NCBI GenBank assembly: GCA_030052355.1
Contig: JASIGS010000758.1
Span: forward strand, 1-15,855
Direction of reading: 5' to 3'
Length of the DNA: 15,855 bases
DNA from: Streptosporangiaceae bacterium
GTDB taxonomy: Bacteria; Actinomycetota; Actinomycetes; Streptosporangiales; Streptosporangiaceae
Position 1 is the stretch's first letter; each line of letters begins with the position of its first letter. The translations under genes were made by a program, and so were the position numbers. The notes below the pieces were generated by a model. It was not told the DNA's origin. It did not search any database and worked only from the letters and a program-made list of their open reading frames with translations. Shown here one piece after another: positions 6,344 through 12,587 of the stretch.

Positions 6344-7588
6344 CTAGTCGGTGATCGCCGGGTAGATGATCGTCTTGAGCTGCCCGCGGAAATTGAACGT
6401 GCCAGAGGGCATCAACTGCGTCATGAAGACCACTGTCATGTCTTCGGCGGGATCGACCCAGAAGATCGTCGACGCGGCACCGCCCCACATGTACTCCCCG
6501 GCCGACCCGATGACCTGGGTGGCCGCAGGTGCCTTCGCTACGGCGACGGTAAGCCCGAATCCCATGCCGGCGAACCCCACCTCACCGAATCCCCCGGGTA
6601 TCGCGACTGACTCAAGGTCAGCATCGCCGGGAAGGTGGTTGGCGGTCATCAGCTCGACCGTCTTGCGGCCGAGGACGCGCACGCCCTCCAGCTCGCCACG
6701 GCCAAGCAGCATCTGGCAGAACCGCAGGTAATCACCCGTGGTCGAGACGAGGCCCGCGCCACCGGACAGGAACGACGGCTGCATCCGGTAGCCGCTCGCC
6801 TGCGGATCGTCTGCCAGGACCAGCCGCTTGCTCGTGTCCCGCAGGTAGCACGCGGCGAAGCGGCCCACCTTCTCATGGGGCACCACGAAGCTCGTGTCGG
6901 CCATGCCGAGGGGCTCGAATATCGTCTCGCGCAGGTAATCGTCAAAGCGCCGGCCGGAGATGATCTCGACGAGCCGTCCGCACACGTCCGTCGAGACCGA
7001 GTACAGCCAGCGCGTGCCGGGATGGAACTCCAGCGGATACCCGGCGTAGTGGTCGACCATGGACGCGAGCGTGTAGTCCGGCCCACGCCGGAGACCAGGC
7101 GCGGCAACCTCCGCCCGGTTGGTGTTCTCGGCCGAGAAAAGCTCCTGGAGGGTACGGCCGCCACCGAATCCGAGACCGGACGTGTGCATCATCAAGTCGC
7201 GCACCGTCATCGGCCGGTCCGGCTCCGCAAGCCGCTCCGTACCATCCGCCGCGCGCTCGCGGACCTTCAGGTCGCGCCACTGCGGGATGAAGCGCGCCAC
7301 CGGGTCGTTCAGCTGGAACATCCCGCGCTCATACAGCGACAGCAGCGCGACGCCGGTGATCGGCTTGGTCATCGAGTAAACGCGCCAGATGGTGTCCTCT
7401 TCGACGGGCAGCGAACGTTCGAGGTCGCGCAGGCCGAAGGACCGGAAATAGCCCACCTGGCCGTGCCGGGCGACGATGATCTGGCAGCCCGCGATCCGCC
7501 CGGCATCGATGTAGCGCTGCTGCAGGTGCTCGGTGATGCGCTCGAGCCGATGCTCGTCAAAACCAGCGCCCGCCGGGTCGACTTTCAT
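6344..7588 (-). CDS. Serine hydrolase of the class C beta-lactamase fold, family VIII carboxylesterase-like
   Basis: A 414-residue protein without a signal peptide, so probably cytoplasmic, unlike true class C beta-lactamases. Motifs are S72-M-T-K75 (S-x-x-K nucleophile and lysine), Y196-S-V (the tyrosine motif, here not Y-x-N) and W368-G-G in place of the KTG box. This combination is typical of family VIII esterases and related beta-lactamase-like amidohydrolases and argues against a real lactamase. DLMMHTSGLGFGG (131-143) and FEPLGMADTSF (224-234) are further family landmarks. Likely activity is hydrolysis of an ester or amide bond in a small molecule; the substrate is unknown. The ATG at 7588 has GGGAGGA 5 nt upstream, lying in the 12-nt gap after the deacetylase stop, so the two genes are almost certainly cotranscribed. 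Stop TAG at 6344-6346. Confidence 0.93.
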   Translation of the reverse strand: MKVDPAGAGFDEHRLERITEHLQQRYIDAGRIAGCQIIVARHGQVGYFRSFGLRDLERSLPVEEDTIWRVYSMTKPITGVALLSLYERGMFQLNDPVARFIPQWRDLKVRERAADGTERLAEPDRPMTVRDLMMHTSGLGFGGGRTLQELFSAENTNRAEVAAPGLRRGPDYTLASMVDHYAGYPLEFHPGTRWLYSVSTDVCGRLVEIISGRRFDDYLRETIFEPLGMADTSFVVPHEKVGRFAACYLRDTSKRLVLADDPQASGYRMQPSFLSGGAGLVSTTGDYLRFCQMLLGRGELEGVRVLGRKTVELMTANHLPGDADLESVAIPGGFGEVGFAGMGFGLTVAVAKAPAATQVIGSAGEYMWGGAASTIFWVDPAEDMTVVFMTQLMPSGTFNFRGQLKTIIYPAITD

Positions 7589-7600
7589 CCGCGTCCTCCC

Positions 7601-8377
7601 TTACGGCACTGAGCTCGAAAGAGCCTCAGGAAGCGAGCAGAGTGTGATCCCTAGCTCGTCGATCAGCTCCTTGACCTCTGGGTCGGTAACGATCGCCAGG
7701 TCGGATACCCGGTAGTCGGCCGCCCACCGAAACGGCACGGAGTCCGGCCCGGTGAGGGAGTCGAGCTCGGAACTCGGCACGCCTGGATGGCACACAAGCA
7801 GGTGCGCGCCAGGCGTCAGGCCGCGGAGGTAGCCGAGCATCCAAGCCTTCTTGGCCGCCGCGTCGCGCATGCTGAGCATGCTGCTGCTCTCCAGCTGGCC
7901 GAGTACTTCGTCGGCGTAGAGGTAGCGGACCCCGGTCTGCTCCGCCACCTCGTTGTAGGCCGCCGGCAACACCGAACCCATGTGGCAGTCGAGATAATCG
8001 AGGCCGAGCCCTGCCGTGTCGAAGCGCTCCACCTGCGCCAGCAGCTCACGGACGACCTCGCCGCCCTCGACGTGCCGCTGTGCTTGCTCGACGGACGGGC
8101 GGAAGGTGCCGTCCGGGCCGGCCAGGGAGGGCCCGTCGGTTAGCGGCCGCCAGCGGTAGTAATCCCACTCACAGGTCAGCGTCTGGTGGGCCCCGAGCGG
8201 TATCCCGATGTCCTTCGCGAACTCCGCCGCCTCGCCGAACCACGGGCAGGGGGCCATCGTGGAGGACGTCGTCACGATGCCTTCGGTGAACGCACGCTTG
8301 ATGCCCTGGTTCACCGCGTGACACATCCCGAAGTCGTCGCCCCGTACGACCAGCCGGATGCCGCCGGACGCGCTCAC
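7601..8377 (-). CDS. YdjC/ChbG-family carbohydrate deacetylase-like protein
   Basis: A 258-residue protein of the YdjC/ChbG/HpnK family, metal-dependent enzymes that remove N-acetyl groups from sugars such as chito-oligosaccharides. Metal and catalytic positions visible are Asp14-Asp15 in VRGDDFGMCHAVN, His64 in LGAHQTLTCEW, His132 in LDCHMGS and His197 in VCHPGV. Length is normal for the family. The start is GTG at 8377, overlapping the TGA stop of the upstream oxidase gene as GTGA, a 4-nt overlap that implies translational coupling; AGAGGG lies just upstream. Stop TAA at 7601-7603. The family covers several substrates, and the specific one here is not evident; the neighbouring oxidase and hydrolase suggest a small N-acetylated compound rather than a polymer. 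Confidence 0.92.
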   Translation of the reverse strand: MSASGGIRLVVRGDDFGMCHAVNQGIKRAFTEGIVTTSSTMAPCPWFGEAAEFAKDIGIPLGAHQTLTCEWDYYRWRPLTDGPSLAGPDGTFRPSVEQAQRHVEGGEVVRELLAQVERFDTAGLGLDYLDCHMGSVLPAAYNEVAEQTGVRYLYADEVLGQLESSSMLSMRDAAAKKAWMLGYLRGLTPGAHLLVCHPGVPSSELDSLTGPDSVPFRWAADYRVSDLAIVTDPEVKELIDELGITLCSLPEALSSSVP

Positions 8378-9540
8378 ATATCCCTCTTCCGGCCGACATC
8401 GCTGAAGCGGTCGGCGGCGAATGGCCGAATATCGATATCGCTAGGTTGCCCCGTGATCAGCTCGGCGACAAGCTTGCCGGTGTAAGGACCCCACGACAGG
8501 CCTTCGGCGCCGTGGCCGGTGGCGAGCACGACGCGTTCAGCGGCGGGCCAGGCGCCGACGAGCGGGAGTCCGTCCGCGCTCAGCGGCCGCAGGCCGACCC
8601 GGTGCTCAAGGAGCTTCGCACCAGCGAGCCGGCCCGCGGTGGCACGCTCCAGCGAGTCGGAAATCTGCCGGATCCCGGCCAGCGTCGCGCGGGCGTCGAA
8701 GTCGTCAGCCGGCTCGAAGGTCGTGCCGACCGCCAGGCGGCCGGACGGCCAGGGAATCACGTAGGGACCGCTGCCCTCGACCTGGACGAGCGGCCAGCCG
8801 CTGGTGTCCAGCCCGTCGAACTGCAGGTGCAGAATCTCCCCGCGTACCGGCGTGACGACCGGCGCGGCGCCGCCGAGCGGCAGCAGCCGCTCCGTCCATG
8901 CCCCGGCACAGAGGACGACGTGGCCAGCGTTGAGGATATTGCCGTCGACGACGACACCGGTGACGCTGCCGCCAGCGATGCGGAGCTGTTCGACGTTGCC
9001 GGACAGGACGGTCAGGCCGGCCTGCTGGCCTGCGGCAAGCAGGCTGCGCCTGAACTGGTGGCCGTCAACCTTTGCCGCGGCTACGAGCAGTCCGCCGTCT
9101 ACCGCGCCGCCGAGCACCGGGCAGGTCGCCCGGCACTGCGACTCGGTGAGGCTGCTGTACTCGCACATGGCAGCAAGCCCGGGCCGCGCGCCGACCCGGT
9201 CGGCCCAGGCGGCAGTCCGAGTCACTTGTTCGGCGCCCAGGCCAGCCACGCTGACCGAGAGCATCGCCGACGCGCCGTATCCCGTGTCCGCCGTGTGCTC
9301 GCCGAGTTCCTGGGCGAGGTCCGGGTAGTACCCGGCGGCGGCAAAGGCGAGGGATACCAGCCGCTCGTCACCGACGGTCGCGGTGACCGGGCACACAATC
9401 CCGGCGCCGGCCCACGTGGCGTGGCCCTGGTCGGCGCGGTCCACGACGATGGCCCGCAGGCCCGCCTTGGTCAGGTGGTAGCCGGCGGCCGCGCCGAGGA
9501 TCCCGCCGCCGACGATGACCGCGTCGTAGCTATCGGCCAT
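8374..9540 (-). CDS. FAD-dependent oxidoreductase, DAO family (glycine/D-amino acid/sarcosine oxidase-like)
   Basis: A 388-residue flavoprotein. The Rossmann dinucleotide-binding motif is at residues 8-24 (VIVGGGILGAAAGYHL), with an acidic residue ending the second strand at Asp34. The C-terminal FAD-binding part has R314-x-G-L-R-P-L-S-A-D-G-L-P-L-V-G (314-329) and ATGHGAEGLSWGPYTGKLV (340-358), both typical of glycine oxidase/ThiO, DadA and sarcosine oxidase relatives. It should oxidise a C-N bond of an amine or amino acid, giving an imine or oxo acid and peroxide or reduced carrier. No thiazole-synthesis genes lie nearby, so a ThiO role is not supported. The ATG at 9540 is 18 nt after the VOC gene and has only a weak ribosome binding site; the stop overlaps the deacetylase start by 4 nt. 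The protein lacks a signal peptide. Confidence 0.93.
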   Translation of the reverse strand: MADSYDAVIVGGGILGAAAGYHLTKAGLRAIVVDRADQGHATWAGAGIVCPVTATVGDERLVSLAFAAAGYYPDLAQELGEHTADTGYGASAMLSVSVAGLGAEQVTRTAAWADRVGARPGLAAMCEYSSLTESQCRATCPVLGGAVDGGLLVAAAKVDGHQFRRSLLAAGQQAGLTVLSGNVEQLRIAGGSVTGVVVDGNILNAGHVVLCAGAWTERLLPLGGAAPVVTPVRGEILHLQFDGLDTSGWPLVQVEGSGPYVIPWPSGRLAVGTTFEPADDFDARATLAGIRQISDSLERATAGRLAGAKLLEHRVGLRPLSADGLPLVGAWPAAERVVLATGHGAEGLSWGPYTGKLVAELITGQPSDIDIRPFAADRFSDVGRKRDM

Positions 9541-9558
9541 GGCGTCGCATCTTCAGCG

Positions 9559-9933
9559 TCAGGGGATCACCCAGCAGATGCAGAACGGGTGGCCGGCGGG
9601 ATCTGCGTAGACCTGGAAGTTGTCATGGGCCCCTGGCGGTCTGTCTTCTGCTGGCTTCAGCACCCTCGCACCCAGTGACATCACTTCGTCGTGAGCCGCG
9701 CCGGGTTCATCCACCCATAGGTCGAGGTGGATCTGCTGTGGCGTTCCATCGGGCCACTCGGGCGGAACGTGGTCCGGCGCGAGTTGCACTGCCAGCCGCG
9801 GCTCACCGTCGACGGATACCAGGTGCCAGTCGTCGTCAGTGTCAACCGTGCCGCCAAGCACCCCAGCCCAGAACCGGCTCTCGGCGTCCAGGTCGGCTGC
9901 ATCCAGCACCACGACCTGCCCATTGATCTTCAT
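9559..9933 (-). CDS. VOC/glyoxalase-like domain protein
   Basis: A 124-residue single-domain protein of the vicinal oxygen chelate superfamily. The usual beta-alpha-beta-beta-beta layout is seen: VVVLDAADLDAESRFWAGVLGG (7-28), QQIHLDLWVDEP (66-77) and the closing FQVYADPAGHPFCIC (106-120). His69 is a plausible metal ligand, but the E-x-x-H set of true glyoxalase I is not complete in one domain, so it may bind a ligand or act as a dimer. Members are dioxygenases, isomerases, resistance proteins or of unknown role; no specific function is assigned. The ATG at 9933 has GGAAAG about 8 nt upstream. It is the first gene of the minus-strand cluster, 18 nt before the oxidase gene, so the operon promoter should lie in 9934-10072. 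Confidence 0.9.
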   Translation of the reverse strand: MKINGQVVVLDAADLDAESRFWAGVLGGTVDTDDDWHLVSVDGEPRLAVQLAPDHVPPEWPDGTPQQIHLDLWVDEPGAAHDEVMSLGARVLKPAEDRPPGAHDNFQVYADPAGHPFCICWVIP

Positions 9934-10072
9934 TCGGTCATCTTTCCACTGACGCCGCTGACCCGGTGACTCGTTAGCCTGACCAGTACGTGAACCGTAG
10001 CTTCCCGGTGTTCGTTACTGGTGATTACAGGCGTCAAGAACTGCTGAGCACGGGGCGAGTCGAGGAGCTCGG
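9934..10072. promoter_or_regulatory. Divergent intergenic region between the six-gene cluster and the hydroxylase gene
   Basis: 139 bp between divergent starts at 9933 (-) and 10073 (+) must contain promoters for both directions. No convincing paired -35/-10 set was found by eye; a minus-strand TTGACG at 10037-10032 has no good -10 at 16-18 nt. The plus-strand gene has GAGGAG at 10062-10067, 5 nt before its GTG. Confidence 0.5.
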
Positions 10073-11098
10073 GTGACTGCTTCGCAGAGCCAGCTGCAAA
10101 CAGTGCGCACCGAAGGCAGCGAGCCGCTGACCCTGACGGGCCAGAGCGCGGCCGTGAACCGGTGGCCGATGGCCCGCTCCGCGTGGTGGCGACGGCTGTG
10201 CGGGTCGTCGTTCGTCGTGGCCGGGGTCACGGCGCTGATCGTCTGGGTTGCCGTCGCCCAGCTGCTTCGGCAGGGACGGCTCGAAGCAGTCCTCTCGGCC
10301 GGACGGGCAGAGCTGGCCGCTCCCCTGCTCGTGGCCCTGGTCATCGGGACCGGGATCTGCGAGCGTATCTGGCCAGCCGAACGCCGGCCGGTCATGGCCC
10401 GTGGCCACGTTCAGGATGTGTGCTACCTGGCCCTGCACGCGATCTTCGTGATACCCCTGATGACGTTGCTCAGCGTCGGCGCTGCCGCGCTGATCGGTGG
10501 TCACTTGCCCTGGATCGAGCTGCGCGCGACGTCAAGCTGGCCGCTCTGGACCCTCGTTCCCCTCACGATCGTCGCAATGGACGGAGCGAACTGGCTCGCG
10601 CACTACGCCGACCACAAGCTTGATCCGCTCTGGCGCTTCCACGCGCTGCACCACAGCCAGGAGGAGCTGAGCGTCCTCACGTCATTCCGCGCGCACCCGC
10701 TTATGCACACGACCGGGTTTCTGCTTGCAACCGTCCCGGTCGTCGTGCTCATGCCGACGCGTCCGATCGCGCCGGTGCTCATCACGATCTACGTGTGCAT
10801 CGGCACACTTCAGCACGCCAACATCCGCTGGACCTTCGGGCCGGTCGGCTACCTCGTCGTCAGCCCTGCCTACCATCGGCTGCACCACGCCCCGGACGTT
10901 CAGGGCACGAACCTCGGCGTAGTGCTGACGATCTGGGACGTCCTCGCTCGCTGCGCGATGTTCCCCGGCCGCCGTCATGCCGTCGGGCCTACCGGCCTGG
11001 ACGGCCGGCCGGTCCCGGTGGAGCAGGACGGTCCGGCGCGCCCGGCGCTGCTGCTCATGGCCCGGCAGCTCGCCGAGCCGTTCCACGCCCAGGGCTGA
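10073..11098 (+). CDS. Fatty acid hydroxylase/sterol desaturase superfamily membrane protein
   Basis: A 341-residue integral membrane di-iron enzyme candidate. The histidine clusters expected of the superfamily are present: H177-x3-H181 (HYADH), H190-x2-H193-H194 (HALHHSQ), H208-x3-H212 (HPLMH), H248 (LQHAN) and H268-x2-H271-H272 (HRLHHAP). Hydrophobic segments lie at about 44-66, 81-96, 116-142, 157-175 and 213-246, so the histidines would face the cytosol. Members hydroxylate or desaturate lipid, sterol, carotenoid or hopanoid substrates with O2; which one applies here is not evident, and no lipid-pathway genes are adjacent. The start is GTG at 10073 with GAGGAG 5 nt upstream. The first 40 residues are polar and unassigned. 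Stop TGA at 11096-11098. The downstream gene is convergent after 13 nt, with no clear terminator hairpin between them. Confidence 0.92.
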   Translation: MTASQSQLQTVRTEGSEPLTLTGQSAAVNRWPMARSAWWRRLCGSSFVVAGVTALIVWVAVAQLLRQGRLEAVLSAGRAELAAPLLVALVIGTGICERIWPAERRPVMARGHVQDVCYLALHAIFVIPLMTLLSVGAAALIGGHLPWIELRATSSWPLWTLVPLTIVAMDGANWLAHYADHKLDPLWRFHALHHSQEELSVLTSFRAHPLMHTTGFLLATVPVVVLMPTRPIAPVLITIYVCIGTLQHANIRWTFGPVGYLVVSPAYHRLHHAPDVQGTNLGVVLTIWDVLARCAMFPGRRHAVGPTGLDGRPVPVEQDGPARPALLLMARQLAEPFHAQG

Positions 11099-11111
11099 CG
11101 TCGCCCCGCGG

Positions 11112-11738
11112 TCACGAACCGTCGCGCAGGTCGCCTAGGCGCTCCGTCACGAACCGGATGTTGTCGAAGGTCACGGTGCAGCCGTCACCGGTGGGCGACT
11201 GGGCCTCGAAGCCGATCTTGTCGCTGGCTGACGACTCGCCGATGCGGAAGAAGCGGATCATCCGCCAGCGCTCCCCGTCGGTGGCGGCGTGGTAGGCATA
11301 GGCCTGGTCGATGCGGGACAGGCGAAGCCACACAGATCGCCCTGGCACGACGAACGCGTTGGCGTCGTCCGAGACGCCGCGGGTCACCACCGAGACAACC
11401 ATGGGCTCGGACGCGGGTGAGAATTCGAAGCAGAGCTTGCCCCAGTGCCGCTCGTCAGTCCAGAGCAGCAGCACCCCGGCATCGTAGGTGGCGCCGAAGC
11501 CGACGGTTACGCGGGCGCTGAACTGGAAGTCACCGGCCGGCGGAATGCCGAGCAGAGTCGCCGCATTGAGCATCGACTCCGCGTCGAGCGTGGCCGGGCC
11601 TCCCGGGTCAACGAAGATATCCGTCCGAGGCGCTGCGGTCGCGATCACCGCGCTGGCCTGGTTGTCGAGCTGCCAGGCTCCCGCCGGAGACGGCGTGAGC
11701 ACGAATGGGATGCCCGGGACGTTCAGCAGGTCGGCCAC
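11112..11738 (-). CDS. DUF1349 family protein (concanavalin A-like fold)
   Basis: A 208-residue protein. The family pattern is clear in AGVLLLWTDERHWGKLCFEF (about 87-106), then MVVSVVTRGVSDDANAF (about 112-128) and VWLRLSRIDQAYAYHAATDGERWRMIRFF (about 136-164), which form the jelly-roll of DUF1349, a fold shared with lectins and glucanases. No signal peptide is present, so it probably acts in the cytoplasm. Biochemical function of the family is unknown. The start is GTG at 11738; the ribosome binding site is weak, and no other start precedes the conserved core closely. It lies 65 nt past the stop of a small gene on the same strand and converges with the hydroxylase gene. Confidence 0.87.
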   Translation of the reverse strand: MADLLNVPGIPFVLTPSPAGAWQLDNQASAVIATAAPRTDIFVDPGGPATLDAESMLNAATLLGIPPAGDFQFSARVTVGFGATYDAGVLLLWTDERHWGKLCFEFSPASEPMVVSVVTRGVSDDANAFVVPGRSVWLRLSRIDQAYAYHAATDGERWRMIRFFRIGESSASDKIGFEAQSPTGDGCTVTFDNIRFVTERLGDLRDGS

Positions 11739-11803
11739 GTCGAGAGGCTACCGGCCAACACTGTCAGCGAGGCGCCCACCCCACGCGATGAAACGGCGGC
11801 CGG

Positions 11804-11992
11804 TCAGGCGCCTTCCGCCTGTACTTCGGTGACCATGAGCGCGCCGTAGGCCTCGATGGCGAGGTCGATGTTCCGGGAAGCCATGTGACCGACCAGGAAG
11901 CCAAGCGCTTCGCGATCGAGATCACTCATCATGCCGAGCAGGGTGACGAGGTGCTCGGCCTGCTCGGGAGTGATCTCCTTAGGGGGATTCAT
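11804..11992 (-). CDS. Small helical protein of unknown function (62 residues)
   Basis: I do not recognise this protein. It is mostly helical and acidic, with a polar start (MNPPKEITPEQAEHLVTLLG), a middle with paired methionines (MMSDLDREALGFLVGHMASR) and a C-terminal helix. It has no cysteines, signal peptide or membrane segment. Codon use is typical of the window, with G/C at most third positions, supporting a real gene. The start at ATG 11992 may be leaderless (see the element at 11999-12004). It lies between the coiled-coil gene and the DUF1349 gene on the same strand, with gaps of 84 and 65 nt. A role as a small regulatory or adaptor protein is only a guess. Confidence 0.6.
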   Translation of the reverse strand: MNPPKEITPEQAEHLVTLLGMMSDLDREALGFLVGHMASRNIDLAIEAYGALMVTEVQAEGA

Positions 11993-11998
11993 CCGGTA

Positions 11999-12004
11999 AG
12001 AATA
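11999..12004 (-). promoter_or_regulatory. Candidate -10 element for leaderless expression of the 62-residue gene
   Basis: TATTCT on the minus strand ends 6 nt before the ATG at 11992, the spacing expected when transcription begins at the start codon. It lies inside a small inverted repeat, GGTA-ttct-TACC. No good -35 was found at 16-19 nt, and a distant AAAGG (about 12 nt upstream of ATG) is the only other candidate ribosome site. Confidence 0.35.
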
Positions 12005-12046
12005 CCTTTGTTCCCTAGCTGCCGAAGCCCGCGAATGCCGGGCCGA

Positions 12047-12063
12047 CCCGCTGATCAGGCGGG
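12047..12063 (-). terminator. Weak hairpin downstream of the coiled-coil gene
   Basis: CCCGC (12047-12051) and GCGGG (12059-12063) form a 5-bp GC-only stem around a 7-nt loop, 13 nt past the TAG at 12077-12079. It lacks a U-tract and is short, so a terminator role is only possible. Confidence 0.3.
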
Positions 12064-12076
12064 GGGTGTCGCTCGG

Positions 12077-12448
12077 CTAGGGCTTGTCGTCCCGGGCCTC
12101 GACGTCGAGCGCCACGACGTCGGGGTCGGGGCGGGTGACCGCACGGCGGCCGCTCGCGGTCTGCCAGTAGGTCTCCTTGCCGAGCAGCGTCTCACCGAAC
12201 CGGTCAAATTCGGTGATCACCTTCTGGGTTGCCGCGCTCACGGCCTGGCGGGTCCGCTCGCCCAGTTCCTCGAGCTGGCGGGACACCTCGCCCTGGATAC
12301 GGACGCCAACCTCGTCCTTGGCCAGGTCCTGGACCTCCCGCTTCGCCTCGCGGACCGCGGCCCGGAGATCCTTGGTGGCGGCGTGCGCTTCGCGGATCAT
12401 TTCGCGGCACTCACTGACCGCTGCTTCCAGTCGCTCAACTTCGCCCAT
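12077..12448 (-). CDS. Coiled-coil protein of unknown function (123 residues)
   Basis: The ATG at 12448 is chosen because GGAGG lies exactly 5 nt upstream; the frame stays open far upstream but there overlaps dipZ antisense to its codon pattern and looks non-coding. Residues 1-80 are strongly helical with heptad-like spacing of leucine, valine and alanine among charged residues (for example VERLEAAVSECREMIREAH and LRAAVREAKREVQDLAK), so a dimeric coiled coil is likely. The C-terminal 30 residues are polar and proline-containing. There is one cysteine (Cys14) and no signal peptide or membrane segment. It follows dipZ by 139 nt on the same strand, but a functional tie is not shown. Low-level similarity to phage or scaffold-type coiled coils would be uninformative; no function is assigned. 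Confidence 0.72.
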   Translation of the reverse strand: MGEVERLEAAVSECREMIREAHAATKDLRAAVREAKREVQDLAKDEVGVRIQGEVSRQLEELGERTRQAVSAATQKVITEFDRFGETLLGKETYWQTASGRRAVTRPDPDVVALDVEARDDKP

Positions 12449-12453
12449 GGCAG

Positions 12454-12458
12454 CCTCC
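12454..12458 (-). promoter_or_regulatory. Ribosome binding site of the coiled-coil gene
   Basis: GGAGG on the minus strand with a 5-nt spacer to the ATG at 12448. It fixes the start of a gene whose frame is open for hundreds of bases upstream. Confidence 0.75.
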
Positions 12459-12587
12459 AGGAATGCGTCGGCGATATCGCTCCGGTGCCGCGGCGCTGCT
12501 GCATCGAGCCTATGACAGGTGCGCCGCGGGCCTCCGCCGGAAGTACGGAAGCTCCGCTTCTGCCACCGGGCGCGACACCGAACCGAG

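Noticed and set aside
6342..6488. N-terminal extension of the GrpB protein into the hydrolase gene
   Set aside because: It would overlap the hydrolase coding end by over 140 bp with a non-family, low-complexity peptide; the GTG at 6341 directly after the hydrolase stop is more plausible.
10032..10037. TTGACG on the minus strand as -35 of the six-gene cluster
   Set aside because: No acceptable -10 hexamer lies 16-18 nt downstream (CGAACA at 17), so it is not called as a promoter.
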